Below are positions 8,984 to 17,617 of a stretch of 64,000 nt of DNA, piece by piece (position 1 is the first letter of the stretch; every line of letters begins with the position of its first letter). The DNA is taken from positions 930,001 to 994,000 of the forward strand of contig NZ_JBHLWM010000005.1 of assembly GCF_042432815.1 (NCBI RefSeq), written 5' to 3'. A model generated the notes under the pieces. It searched no databases. It saw only the letters and a list, made by a program, of their open reading frames with translations, and was not told the DNA's origin. The translations under genes were made by a program, and so were the position numbers. This DNA is from Rhodopseudomonas telluris. Its GTDB lineage: Bacteria; Pseudomonadota; Alphaproteobacteria; Rhizobiales; Xanthobacteraceae.

Positions 8984-9826
8984 CTACCTGCCCCAGCGAT
9001 CCTGCCAGATTTTCTCGCCGACCAGGCAGGAGACTCGCGCCGACTTCTCCTGCCCGGCGATCGGTACGATCCAGCCGGGAGGCGTCAGTCCGGCGACTTC
9101 CATCACCAGCTTGGTGCGGATCGCCTCCTTGAATTTGTCGCGACTCTTGATCGTGACTACGAACGCGCCCGGACCTCCGATGACGCAATCCTCGTAGTAG
9201 TAATCGAGATTCTCGATATCCATCGTCGAATAGGACGGCTCCTTCACCATGATCGGCAGGCCGTTGATGACGACGCCCTTCTCCACCGCGGCGTCGCGCG
9301 CCATCGTCACCGGCTCGCCATTGTTGTTGGGGCCGTCGCCGGAGATATCGATGACGCGGCGCAGGCCGTGATAGGGATTCTGGTCGAACAGCGGCACGGC
9401 AAAATTGATCGCGCCGGAGATCGAAGTCCGCGATGCGCGCCGCAGCGGCGCATTCATGATTTCGTTCGCGACCGAGTCGGCCGATTCCGGCCCGTCGATG
9501 ATCTGCCAGGGCAGGATGATCTTCTGGTCCCCGGCGGCCGCCCATTCGAAATACGTCACGGCGATGCGGCCGGTCGGGCCGGTCTTCAGCGTCTTGAGAA
9601 ATTCACTGGAGCGCAGCGCCTGCGCGTAGCCCTCACGCTGGACCGCGAGTTCGTCCATATCCATCGAATACGAGACGTCGACCGCGAGGATCAGTTCGAC
9701 ATCCACCGTTTTGGAATCGTCGGGGCGATCAGCGAGTTGCGGTGCCCGGTTGGGCGCGGCGAGACCCGCCACCATGCCGGCCGCCGTGACAGCGGCGGCT
9801 ATCGTGCCGATCGAGATCCACCGCAT
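8984..9826 (-). CDS. DUF1194 von Willebrand A-like exported protein
   Basis: A 280-residue protein with an N-terminal hydrophobic segment (MRWISIGTIAAAVTAAG) that acts as a signal peptide or anchor, followed by a vWA-type fold. The metal-site motif DVSYSMD matches DxSxS of MIDAS domains, and DISGDGPNNNG is typical of DUF1194. The start at 9826 has GGAGGG upstream; an earlier GTG at 9979 would add 51 unlikely residues. DUF1194 proteins are common and unstudied in Hyphomicrobiales; a periplasmic, metal-dependent protein-binding role is inferred from the fold only. It is divergent from clpS. Confidence 0.8.
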   Translation of the reverse strand: MRWISIGTIAAAVTAAGMVAGLAAPNRAPQLADRPDDSKTVDVELILAVDVSYSMDMDELAVQREGYAQALRSSEFLKTLKTGPTGRIAVTYFEWAAAGDQKIILPWQIIDGPESADSVANEIMNAPLRRASRTSISGAINFAVPLFDQNPYHGLRRVIDISGDGPNNNGEPVTMARDAAVEKGVVINGLPIMVKEPSYSTMDIENLDYYYEDCVIGGPGAFVVTIKSRDKFKEAIRTKLVMEVAGLTPPGWIVPIAGQEKSARVSCLVGEKIWQDRWGR

Positions 9827-10045
9827 CGCACGCCCTCCGCTCGAGGATGACACGATCGTGACACGACGTACGACGCGCGCAACCGGAAAGCCGGTTCCAC
9901 CGCGATCACGTTTCACTGATAGCAAAAGCCCGCGGACAAGAGCGGGCCGTGCGCTGCATCGAAAATGCGCAGATCGCACAGCGGCACAGGTTTCGCCGGC
10001 GCCGCCGGAGTTGTAAACTCGGACCGATCAACAGCGGTGAACGAT

Positions 10046-10357
10046 ATGAGCAACATCGATGTCGTCACGCGTCGGACGACCAAGACCAAGCCGAAGATCG
10101 AGCGGCCGAAGCTGCACAAGGTCATCCTCGTCAACGACGACTTCACGCCGCGCGACTTCGTGGTGATGATCCTGAAGGCCGAGTTCAGGATGACCGAGGA
10201 ACAGGCGTACAAAGTGATGCTCACCGCCCACCAGCGCGGCGTCTGCGTCGTCGCCGTGTTCACCAGGGACGTCGCCGAAACCAAAGCCACCCGCGCCACC
10301 GACGCCGGCCGCGCCAAAGGCTATCCGCTGCTGTTCACGACGGAACCTGAGGAGTAG
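10046..10357 (+). CDS. clpS: ATP-dependent Clp protease adaptor ClpS
   Basis: A 103-residue ClpS, which binds the N-domain of ClpA and delivers N-degron substrates. Core features are HKVILVNDDFTPRDFVV, TAHQRGVCVVAVF and ETKATRATDAGR, with a short basic leader. The usual ClpS motif HxxGxGxCGxY is changed here to HQRGVCVVAVF, as in the second ClpS paralogue (ClpS2) of alphaproteobacteria. No clpA lies beside it. The ATG at 10046 is chosen by length; a GTG at 10037 is in frame and possible. The divergent neighbour is the DUF1194 gene. Confidence 0.88.
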   Translation: MSNIDVVTRRTTKTKPKIERPKLHKVILVNDDFTPRDFVVMILKAEFRMTEEQAYKVMLTAHQRGVCVVAVFTRDVAETKATRATDAGRAKGYPLLFTTEPEE

Positions 10358-10426
10358 GCGGAGCTTCGTTGCGCGTCCCGAACCGTTCGTCTCGCCTCGG
10401 CAAAGACCATCAGCACCGGCGCTTTC

Positions 10427-10577
10427 TTCACCCTCCCCTGGAGGGGGAGGGTCGGCGGGCAGCGCGCGAAGCGCGGTGCTCGACGGGGTGGGGTGAGCCG
10501 CGGGCACCGCGTTTCGTAACGTCGCCACCTCACCCCGCTCGCTGCGCGAGCGACCCTCCCCCTCCAGGGGAGGGTGA
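10427..10577. repeat. Palindromic intergenic repeat, family B, copy 1
   Basis: TTCACCCTCCCCTGGAGGG at the left and CCCTCCAGGGGAGGGTGA at the right form long inverted arms; inner GC-rich arms surround GGGGTGGGGTGAGCCGCGG. It fills the middle of the gene-free stretch 10358-10691. A close copy lies at 17441-17589. Confidence 0.85.
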
Positions 10578-10691
10578 TCATCGCCGCCACCGCAATTTTC
10601 ACATGCGATCCCTCTGCTACTCGTGGGGCCAGGGGCTGCATGCAACTAGCGATGCCGATGCTCTTTGAGCTCCGCCGATTCTGGCAGATGT

Positions 10692-11891
10692 CTACAGCCC
10701 TTCCGCCGCCTGCAGCGTTTCGACTTCGAGACCGTAAACCCGCTCGGCGTGCGACAGCCCGTCGATCGGGAATTCGCCGATCTCCACGAAGCCGTCGCCG
10801 CAGAGGTTGATGAAATCGGACGAGGCCACCACGGTGCGGCCGAGGCGCCCGGCGATCCGCTCCAGCCGAGCCGCGAGATTGACGGCGGGGCCGACACAGG
10901 TGAAGTCGAGCCGGTTGCCGCCGCCGATATTGCCGTACAGCACCTGCCCGACATGCAGCGCGACGCCGAAGCGGAAACTCTCGATGACGTGGTTGCCCTC
11001 GATGTAGTTCATCGCGGCGACATTGACGCGGCATTCGTGGGCCGCGGCGAGCATCCGCGCGCAGACGTCGACTTCATCGACGCGATCGTCTGCGATCGGA
11101 AACACGGCGAGAAGACCATCGCCCATGAATTTCAACACCTCGCCGCCATGGCGCAGGATCGGCCCGACCTGGCAGTCAAAATAGGCGTTGAGCAGCTTCA
11201 CCATCACTTCCGGCGGCAGCCGGTCGGACAGCGCCGTGAAGCCGCGCAGATCCGACAGCCAGATTGCGGTGCGCAGCATGTCCGCATGGCCGCGGCGGAT
11301 CTGGCCAGCAAGAATGCGCGCGCCGGCGCGGTTGCCCACATAGGTGTCGAGCAGCGTGGTGGCGATCTCGCGCAGGCTGAGCACTTCCACCAGCCGGGCG
11401 ATCGGCGGAATCACCGCGCGGATCGCGTTGAGCTGCGCGTCGGTGAAGCCGCCGGGCTGCCGCGTCGCGTAGCTCGCGGCGTGGAAGCTGCCGTCGAGGA
11501 ATTGCAGCGGGAGCGCCGCGTAGTCGGTGATGCCTTCGGCACGCATGTCGTCGAAAATCGGAAAGTTCCGGCTGGCCGGATCGTCGAGCCGGAACCGGAC
11601 TTCTACGCCGTGGTCGTATAGGACCTTCAGGGGGCTGCGCAGATATTCGTCGGATAGGTCGACATCGACCGTCGTCTCGCCGACCTCTGCCTCCTTGCCC
11701 GGCCGCCAGATGAAACGATGGCCGTAGATGTCAGGATGCAGAGTCTCGACGAAAACCGCGACGCGCGCCAGCGGCACGCCGGCCTCGACCAGGCGCTCGC
11801 AGGTCTGCGTCATCATCACAATGGGGTCTGGCGCGGAGCGCGCGCCATCGACCAGCCAGTCGATCAGGGCGCGGAGTCGGTTTTCGTGCAT
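10692..11891 (-). CDS. Class III adenylate/guanylate cyclase
   Basis: A 399-residue protein with an N-terminal region of about 190 residues of no clear family (a GAF-like sensor is possible) and a C-terminal class III cyclase homology domain. Metal-binding aspartates are in LSDLRGFT and FMGDGLLAVFP, the lysine before FMGDG is the base-recognising position of adenylate cyclases, and CVGPAVNLAARLE carries the transition-state Asn and Arg. It should make cAMP. The start at 11891 (MHENRLR) is taken over a GTG at 11927. It is transcribed away from aroC, 49 bases downstream of nothing coding. Confidence 0.87.
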   Translation of the reverse strand: MHENRLRALIDWLVDGARSAPDPIVMMTQTCERLVEAGVPLARVAVFVETLHPDIYGHRFIWRPGKEAEVGETTVDVDLSDEYLRSPLKVLYDHGVEVRFRLDDPASRNFPIFDDMRAEGITDYAALPLQFLDGSFHAASYATRQPGGFTDAQLNAIRAVIPPIARLVEVLSLREIATTLLDTYVGNRAGARILAGQIRRGHADMLRTAIWLSDLRGFTALSDRLPPEVMVKLLNAYFDCQVGPILRHGGEVLKFMGDGLLAVFPIADDRVDEVDVCARMLAAAHECRVNVAAMNYIEGNHVIESFRFGVALHVGQVLYGNIGGGNRLDFTCVGPAVNLAARLERIAGRLGRTVVASSDFINLCGDGFVEIGEFPIDGLSHAERVYGLEVETLQAAEGL

Positions 11892-11940
11892 CCGCGTACC
11901 AATAGCAGGTCGGATGCTGCTTTGCACCCGGTCGGGCGGA

Positions 11941-13026
11941 TCAGCCGACCTGTCCCCGGTGGCGCAGCAGGTGGTCGGCGAGCACGCAGGCGACCATGGC
12001 TTCGCCGACCGGAACCGCCCGAATGCCGACGCAGGGATCGTGGCGGCCCTTGGTGAGGATCTCGGTGTCGGCGCCGGCCCGATCGACGGTCTTGCGCGGC
12101 GTCAGGATCGACGAGGTCGGCTTGACGGCGAACCGCGCCACCACCGGCTGACCCGTCGCGATGCCCCCGAGGATGCCGCCGGCGTGGTTGGACAGGAACT
12201 GCGGGCCATGATTGCCCATCCGCATCTCGTCGGCATTCTGCTCGCCGGTCAGTTCGGCGCTGGCGAAGCCGTCGCCGATCTCGACGCCCTTGACCGCATT
12301 GATGCTCATCAGCGCGGCGGCAATGTCGCCGTCGAGCTTGGCGTAGATCGGCGCGCCGAGCCCGGCCGGGACGCCCTCGGCCACGATCTCGATCACCGCA
12401 CCGATCGACGAGCCGGCCTTGCGGATGCCGTCGAGATAATCGGCGAACAATCCGGCCGCGTCCTTGTCCGGGCAGAAGAACGGGTTGTTGCCGATCTCGT
12501 CCCAGTCCCATTTGGCGCGGTCGATCTTGTGCGGGCCGATCTGCACCAGCGCGCCGCGCACGCTCATGCCGGCGATCACCTTGCGGGCCACCGCGCCGGC
12601 GGCGACGCGGCTCGCGGTCTCGCGCGCCGAGGAGCGGCCGCCGCCGCGATAGTCGCGGATGCCGTACTTCGCCTCATAGGTGAAATCGGCGTGGCCGGGG
12701 CGGAATTTGTTCTGAATGTCCGAATAGTCCTTGGAGCGCTGGTCGGTATTCTCGATCTGCAGCGCGATCGGCGTGCCGGTGGTGACCTGCACCCCGGTCT
12801 CCGGATGCACCATCACGCCGGACAGGATCTTCACCTGGTCGGCTTCCTGGCGCTGGGTGGTGAAGCGCGACTGGCCCGGCCGGCGGCGATCGAGATCGCC
12901 CTGAATGTCGGCCTCGGTCAGCGGGATCAGCGGCGGGCAGCCGTCGACCACGCAGCCGATCGCCACGCCATGGCTCTCGCCGAAGGTGGTGACCCGAAAC
13001 ATGTGACCGAAAGTGTTGAACGACAT
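11941..13026 (-). CDS. aroC: Chorismate synthase
   Basis: A 361-residue enzyme for the last shikimate step, converting EPSP to chorismate with reduced FMN. It shows signature GESHGVAIGCVVDGCP near the N-terminus, the arginine-rich RRRPGQSRFTTQR, and GGRSSARETASRVAAGAVA. Length and both ends match the family. The start MSFNTFGHMF at 13026 has GAGGGGCGG upstream; the in-frame codon at 13098 is rejected. The cyclase gene follows on the same strand. Confidence 0.96.
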   Translation of the reverse strand: MSFNTFGHMFRVTTFGESHGVAIGCVVDGCPPLIPLTEADIQGDLDRRRPGQSRFTTQRQEADQVKILSGVMVHPETGVQVTTGTPIALQIENTDQRSKDYSDIQNKFRPGHADFTYEAKYGIRDYRGGGRSSARETASRVAAGAVARKVIAGMSVRGALVQIGPHKIDRAKWDWDEIGNNPFFCPDKDAAGLFADYLDGIRKAGSSIGAVIEIVAEGVPAGLGAPIYAKLDGDIAAALMSINAVKGVEIGDGFASAELTGEQNADEMRMGNHGPQFLSNHAGGILGGIATGQPVVARFAVKPTSSILTPRKTVDRAGADTEILTKGRHDPCVGIRAVPVGEAMVACVLADHLLRHRGQVG

Positions 13027-13158
13027 GGCGGACCCGCCCCTCAAGAATTGCGCCGGTGTGGTAACGCGCCGGTCGAACAGGGTCAAACCAACCCTCAACT
13101 CCAGCAGGAGCGGGTTGCGAGCGCAACTCGCCGTGTGAGGGTTCGCCGCGCGGTCAGC

Positions 13159-13215
13159 GCCCCCTCATCCGGCGCGGACGGCGTCCGCGCCACCTTCTCC
13201 CATGAGGGGAGAAGG
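13159..13215. repeat. GC-rich palindromic repeat, family C, copy 1
   Basis: CCCCTCATCCGGCGCGGAC and its partner arm GTCCGCGCCACCTTCTCC, ending in ATGAGGGGAGAAGGAAG, form a compact dyad between aroC and the phosphatase gene. A longer relative is at 37677-37813. Confidence 0.7.
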
Positions 13216-13236
13216 AAGAGCGCGCGCGTCCGTGCC

Positions 13237-13830
13237 TCAGCTCACAATCTCCAAGCCGCCGTCGCGGAACATATAAACGGAGCCCTGTAAAATCAGTCCC
13301 TCCAGCGCTTCGGTCGGGGTCTTGACGCCGCATGCGACCATCAGCATCCGGCAGGTGCCGACATGGCCGACCGCGACGGTGTCGGCGGTCACGGACGCGA
13401 CCCAGTCGGCGACGAACGGAAAGCGGTCGGCGTAGCTCTCGCCCCGCAACGGCGCGACGGTCCAGCGGTCGGCTTGGCGGGCGGCATAGATTTTTGCGTC
13501 CGAGGCTTGCATCTGCTCCACCGTGAAGCCTTCCCAGGCCCCATAGGTGATTTCGCGCAGCCTCTCGTCGGTCGCATAACCCTGCGCCGGCAGCCCGAGC
13601 TTCACGCGCGCCAGCTCCATGGTGACGCGGGCGCGGCCGAGCGGGCTCGACACATAAGACAGCGTCGCGGCATCTCGCCCCTCGCGCGCCAGCACCTCGC
13701 CGAGCAGCCGCCCGGCTGTGCTCGCCTGCCCCCGCCCCTTGTCGTTGAGCGGAATGTCCTGCGTCCCCTGATAACGTCCGGTGGCGTTCCAGTCGGTCTG
13801 GCCGTGACGCATGAAGTAGATGGTGGGCAT
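13237..13830 (-). CDS. Histidine phosphatase (phosphoglycerate mutase-like)
   Basis: A 197-residue member of histidine phosphatase clade 1. The catalytic RHG motif is at the N-terminus (IYFMRHGQTDWN), the second histidine is in VAVGHVGTCRML, and the acid is in the REITYGAWEG segment. Such proteins range from alpha-ribazole phosphatase to phosphoglycerate mutase and broad phosphatases; nothing nearby fixes the substrate. The start at 13830 begins directly before the beta-strand of the fold. It lies between aroC and fabI on the same strand, separated from each by repeats. Confidence 0.88.
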   Translation of the reverse strand: MPTIYFMRHGQTDWNATGRYQGTQDIPLNDKGRGQASTAGRLLGEVLAREGRDAATLSYVSSPLGRARVTMELARVKLGLPAQGYATDERLREITYGAWEGFTVEQMQASDAKIYAARQADRWTVAPLRGESYADRFPFVADWVASVTADTVAVGHVGTCRMLMVACGVKTPTEALEGLILQGSVYMFRDGGLEIVS

Positions 13831-13866
13831 GGCCTGATCAGTGGTGAGAGCGAAATCTATCAAACC

Positions 13867-13955
13867 GTCATGGCCGGGCACGTCCCGGCCATCCACGTTC
13901 TTGCTATCAGGGTGTTGTCGAACACGCGGATGCCCGGGACCAGCCCGGGCATGAC
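13867..13955. repeat. Palindromic repeat, family E
   Basis: Outer arms GTCATGGCCGGGCACG and CCCGGGCATGAC with further dyads GGCCGGG..CCCGGCC and GCCCGGG..CCCGGGC. It fills the gap between the phosphatase gene and fabI. Only one full copy was seen here. Confidence 0.65.
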
Positions 13956-13984
13956 GACATTGGGCGGGAAGTCAAACTTGACGG

Positions 13985-14806
13985 TTAGTCCTTGCCGCCG
14001 AGCGAGATATCCGGGGCGTCGGGGTTCTTCATGCCGACCACGTGGTAGCCGGCATCGACGTGATGGACTTCGCCGGTGACGCCGCGCGACAGGTCGGACA
14101 GGAAGTACAAGGCGCTGTCGCCAACCTCCTCGATCGACACCGTGCGGCGCAGCGGCGCGTTATGTTCGTTCCATTTCAGGATGTAGCGGAAGTCGCCGAT
14201 GCCCGACGCGGCCAGCGTCTTGATCGGTCCCGCCGAGATCGCGTTGACGCGGATGTTCTTGACGCCCAGGTCGGCGGCGAGATAGCGCACGCTGGCTTCC
14301 AGCGCGGCCTTGGCGACGCCCATCACGTTGTAATGCGGCATCCACTTCTCGGCGCCGTAATAGGTCAGCGTGATGATCGAGCCGCCGTCCGTCATCAGCT
14401 TTTCGGCGCGCTGTGCGATCGCGGTCAGCGAGTAGCAGGAGATCAGCATCGACTTGGAGAAGTTCGCCTCCGAGGTGTCGATGTAGCGGCCGTCGAGTTC
14501 GTCCTTGTCGGCGAAGGCGATGGCGTGGACGACGAAGTCGATCTTGCCCCACTTCTCCTTCACGACGTCGAACACGGCATCGATCGTCGACGCATCGGTG
14601 ACGTCGCAATGGCCGAGCACCAGCCCGCCGAGCTCGGCGGCGAGCGGCTCGACACGCTTCTTCAGCGCATCGCCCTGATAGGTCAGCGCGACTTCGGCGC
14701 CCTGCTCGCGACAGGCCTTGGCGATGCCGTAGGCGATCGAGCGATTGTTGGCCACGCCGAGAATGACCCCACGTTTGCCCTGCATCAGGCCCGAACCAGT
14801 CGCCAT
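13985..14806 (-). CDS. fabI: Enoyl-[acyl-carrier-protein] reductase (NADH)
   Basis: A 273-residue FabI, reducing trans-2-enoyl-ACP in type II fatty acid synthesis. Marks are GVANNRSIAYGIA, the cofactor region GHCDVTDASTID, and the catalytic Y-x6-K (YNVMGVAK). The C-terminus EVHHVDAGYHVVGM is typical. The start at 14806 is set by family length; the upstream extension in frame is non-coding. It is divergent from the ECF sigma gene over 183 bases. Confidence 0.95.
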   Translation of the reverse strand: MATGSGLMQGKRGVILGVANNRSIAYGIAKACREQGAEVALTYQGDALKKRVEPLAAELGGLVLGHCDVTDASTIDAVFDVVKEKWGKIDFVVHAIAFADKDELDGRYIDTSEANFSKSMLISCYSLTAIAQRAEKLMTDGGSIITLTYYGAEKWMPHYNVMGVAKAALEASVRYLAADLGVKNIRVNAISAGPIKTLAASGIGDFRYILKWNEHNAPLRRTVSIEEVGDSALYFLSDLSRGVTGEVHHVDAGYHVVGMKNPDAPDISLGGKD

Positions 14807-14989
14807 GTCACATCCCCTCGGCTTGAATTGCTGCCCCGACCTACACCACCGCCCCAGCCGGGTACAGCCCGAATGTTTGTGAGCAAATTCAGCCGTTTGG
14901 CGCGGTTCGCCGGACTGGAATAGAGTTGCTTGCGCGGTGTTATGGTTGTCGGAGCGGCACAAGATGCGCGCACGAGCCACAGGCCCGCG

Positions 14990-15478
14990 ATGAACGATTT
15001 CCGAGACGGCGTCGAAGCGATGATCCCGGCCCTGCGGCGCTACGCCCGGGCGCTGGCGCGCGACACCGACATCGCCGATGATCTGGTGCAGGACACGCTG
15101 GTGCGGGCGCTGCGCTCCGAGAAGCTGTTTCTCGGCGGCGACCTGCGCAGCTGGCTCTACACCATCCTGACCAATCTCAACCGCAACCGCCGGCGCACAT
15201 TGGCGCGGCGCCCGACCTTGATGCCGCTGACCGACACCAGCGTCGACGCCAGCGGCACGGAAGCGGAGGGGGGCGACATTGCGCGGGCGCTGGCGACGCT
15301 GGTCGAGGAGCAGCGCGCGGCGCTGTTGCTCGTCGTGCTGGAAGGGCTGAGCTATCGCGAGGTCGCCGAGATCCAGGGCGTGCCGATCGGCACCGTGATG
15401 TCCCGCCTCGCCCGCGCCCGCGCCCACATCCGCGCCAGCCTCGACGGCGAGCGGCCGATGCTCAAGCAGGTGAAATAA
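14990..15478 (+). CDS. ECF-type RNA polymerase sigma factor
   Basis: A 162-residue ECF sigma factor with only regions 2 and 4. Region 2 carries ARDTDIADDLVQDTLVRAL and RSWLYTILTNLNRNRRR; region 4 is LLLVVLEGLSYREVAEIQG followed by the recognition helix PIGTVMSRLARARAHIR. It should direct polymerase to a stress-type promoter. It is followed 23 bases later by a membrane anti-sigma factor, so the two form an operon. MNDFRDG at 14990 is the start that fits region 2; an earlier in-frame codon at 14930 is less likely. Confidence 0.92.
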   Translation: MNDFRDGVEAMIPALRRYARALARDTDIADDLVQDTLVRALRSEKLFLGGDLRSWLYTILTNLNRNRRRTLARRPTLMPLTDTSVDASGTEAEGGDIARALATLVEEQRAALLLVVLEGLSYREVAEIQGVPIGTVMSRLARARAHIRASLDGERPMLKQVK

Positions 15479-15501
15479 GCCGATGCGAAAGACGAACCAC
15501 C

Positions 15502-16275
15502 ATGACTGAGCCCCTGATGCCCGTCACTGAGGACGAGCTGCACGCTTATGTGGACGGCGAATTGCCGGCGGAGCGGCGCGCGGATGTCGAAGCGTGGCTC
15601 GCCGCACATCCTGCGGATGCGCAACGCGTCCGCTCGTGGCAGGCGATGGCCGAGGCGCTGCATGCCCGCTACGATCGCGTTCTCGACGAGCCGATCCCGG
15701 CGCGACTGCAACTCGACCGGCTCAGCGCAGCGCCGCCGCGACGCTGGATCGCCGGCGCGATGGCAGCGACGCTGGCGGCCTTCATCGTCGGCGGCGGGGC
15801 CGGATGGTTCGCCCGCGGTGCCGCGACGACGCCGAGCGCATTCCGCAGCTTCACGGTTGATGCGCTCGACGCGCATCGACTCTACGTGGTCGAGGTGCGG
15901 CACCCGGTCGAAGTCGAAGCCTCGGAGCGCGCGCATCTGCAGCAATGGCTGTCGAAACGCGTGGGCTACACGGTGACAGCGCCGGAGCTTGAAGCCAGCG
16001 GGCTTAAACTCGTGGGCGGCCGTCTGCTGCCCGGGCCGGACGCGCCGGCCGCTTTCCTGATGTACGAAAGCGCGAACGGAGAGCGCTTCACACTCTACAC
16101 GTCACGCGCCGCCACCGACGCGACGCAGATGCGCTACGCCAGCGACGCTCGCGACGGCGCGCTGTTCTGGGCAGATCGCGGCGTCGGCTACGTGCTGGCT
16201 GGGCCCACCGACAAGGAGCGGCTGAGCCAGGTGGCCAAGCAGGTGTACGCGCAGACGGAGAAGACAGGCGGTTAG
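15502..16275 (+). CDS. Transmembrane anti-sigma factor
   Basis: A 257-residue partner of the preceding ECF sigma factor. The first 85 residues are an anti-sigma domain starting with DELHAYVDGELP, which matches the zinc-family opening helix but lacks the HxxxCxxC zinc motif. One transmembrane helix (WIAGAMAATLAAFIVGGGAGW, about residues 80-100) leads to a periplasmic domain of about 150 residues. By analogy, periplasmic signals would release the sigma factor. The signal and targets cannot be read from the sequence. Confidence 0.85.
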   Translation: MTEPLMPVTEDELHAYVDGELPAERRADVEAWLAAHPADAQRVRSWQAMAEALHARYDRVLDEPIPARLQLDRLSAAPPRRWIAGAMAATLAAFIVGGGAGWFARGAATTPSAFRSFTVDALDAHRLYVVEVRHPVEVEASERAHLQQWLSKRVGYTVTAPELEASGLKLVGGRLLPGPDAPAAFLMYESANGERFTLYTSRAATDATQMRYASDARDGALFWADRGVGYVLAGPTDKERLSQVAKQVYAQTEKTGG

Positions 16276-16498
16276 CTGGCGATTAGTTCACCGATTTGGC
16301 ACCGTCCAAATTTCGACACTTATAATCGCGGATTCCAACATCGACGCGCCTCACTGTCGTCCGACCGAATCACGATGCTGCGATGGCGTCTGATCCGCCG
16401 ATCGGCGCAAGCGGCCTTGGCCGGGGTTTGCGCTGATCCCCCGCGCCGAGGCCGCTCCCACTTTGGGCCGGCCCAGCCCGGGCGCAGACTTCCCTCAG

Positions 16499-16513
16499 AT
16501 ACCGCTTTGGTAT
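16499..16513. promoter_or_regulatory. ATACC-N5-GGTAT inverted repeat upstream of the alpha/beta hydrolase
   Basis: A short dyad lies 36-50 bases before the hydrolase ATG, followed at once by an A/T-rich TATTTTATC and a second dyad TCACC..GGTGA (16518-16536). It could be an operator or a leader hairpin. It may equally be chance. Confidence 0.3.
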
Positions 16514-16548
16514 TTTATCACCTCCATTCGGGGTGAAGGGATACCAGT

Positions 16549-17370
16549 ATGCAGACTCAGTCGATCGAGACGTGCGCCGGGCGGATCGCCTACCGCCAGT
16601 CCGCCGGCAGCGGGCCGACCGTCGTGATCGTCCACGGCAATTCGGCGTCGTCGCGCGCCTTTGGCCGACAACTCGACGGCGCTCTCGGCGCCAAGTATCG
16701 ACTGCTGGTGCCTGATTTGCCGGGGCATGGGGAGTCGGCCGATGCGGCGGATCCGGCGGCGACCTACACCATGCCGGGCTATGCGGCGATGCTGCGCGAG
16801 TTTGCGGGCAAGCTCGGCGCCGCCGAGGCTGTGTTCGTCGGCTGGAGTCTGGGCGGACATATCGTGCTGGAGGCTGCGCCGGATCTGCCGCGGGCGAAGG
16901 GCTTTGCGATCTTCGGCACGCCGCCGATCGGCTTTCCGCCCGCGATGGAGCAGGCGTTTCTTGCAACGCCCGCAATGGCCTACACGTTTCAGCCCGAACT
17001 GAACGAGGAGCAGGCGCGGGCCTATGTGGCGGCAGCGTTCCGGCCGGGCGTCACTGCGCTGCCGCCCGAGATGGTCGCGGACGTGCTGCGGACCGAGGGA
17101 CGCGCGCGTGGACAGCTCGCCGCCAGCATCGCGCCGGGCGGCTATCGGGACGAAATCGACCTTGTGGCAAACCTGAGGCAGCCGCTCGCGGTCCTGCACG
17201 GCGCCGAGGAGCAGCTGGTCAACGGCGAATATTTCAAGACACTGACGATGCCGACGCTGTGGCGCGGCGCGGTTCAGGTGATCGACGGCGCCGGCCACCT
17301 GCCGCAATGGGAGCAGGCCGACCGCTTCAACGCGCTGCTCGATGCGTTCGTGGCGGAGGCGAACGCTTAG
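16549..17370 (+). CDS. Alpha/beta-fold hydrolase
   Basis: A 273-residue alpha/beta hydrolase. The oxyanion segment VIVHGNSASS precedes DLPGHGES, the nucleophile elbow is GWSLGGH (serine near residue 102), and the catalytic histidine is in GAGHLPQWEQ near the C-terminus. The acid is likely in the VLHGAEEQ region, where glutamate replaces the more common aspartate. Esterases, lactonases and C-C hydrolases share this fold, so the substrate is undetermined. It is a single gene with convergent DnaJ-like gene downstream. Confidence 0.85.
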   Translation: MQTQSIETCAGRIAYRQSAGSGPTVVIVHGNSASSRAFGRQLDGALGAKYRLLVPDLPGHGESADAADPAATYTMPGYAAMLREFAGKLGAAEAVFVGWSLGGHIVLEAAPDLPRAKGFAIFGTPPIGFPPAMEQAFLATPAMAYTFQPELNEEQARAYVAAAFRPGVTALPPEMVADVLRTEGRARGQLAASIAPGGYRDEIDLVANLRQPLAVLHGAEEQLVNGEYFKTLTMPTLWRGAVQVIDGAGHLPQWEQADRFNALLDAFVAEANA

Positions 17371-17440
17371 CGGAACGAGCCGCTGTCGAGTCTCGACAAC
17401 GCCTCGCAGATGGAGTGTCGGGAGCTACACGTGAGCTGTC

Positions 17441-17589
17441 TTCACCCTCCCCTGGAGGGGGAGGGTCGGCACGCAGCCGCGTAGCGGGTGCGTGCCGGGG
17501 TGGGGTGAGCCGCGGGCACGGCGGATGAACTCTTCGCCACCCCACCCCGCTCGCTATGCGAGCGACCCTCCCCCTCCAGGGGAGGGTGA
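17441..17589. repeat. Palindromic intergenic repeat, family B, copy 2
   Basis: Same arms as the copy at 10427-10577: TTCACCCTCCCCTGGAGGG and CCCTCCAGGGGAGGGTGA, with the same GGGGTGGGGTGAGCCGCGG core. It sits between convergent genes and could form a bidirectional terminator-like hairpin. Confidence 0.85.
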
Positions 17590-17617
17590 CACTCGTCGCG
17601 GCAGCAAGCTTTCAGGA

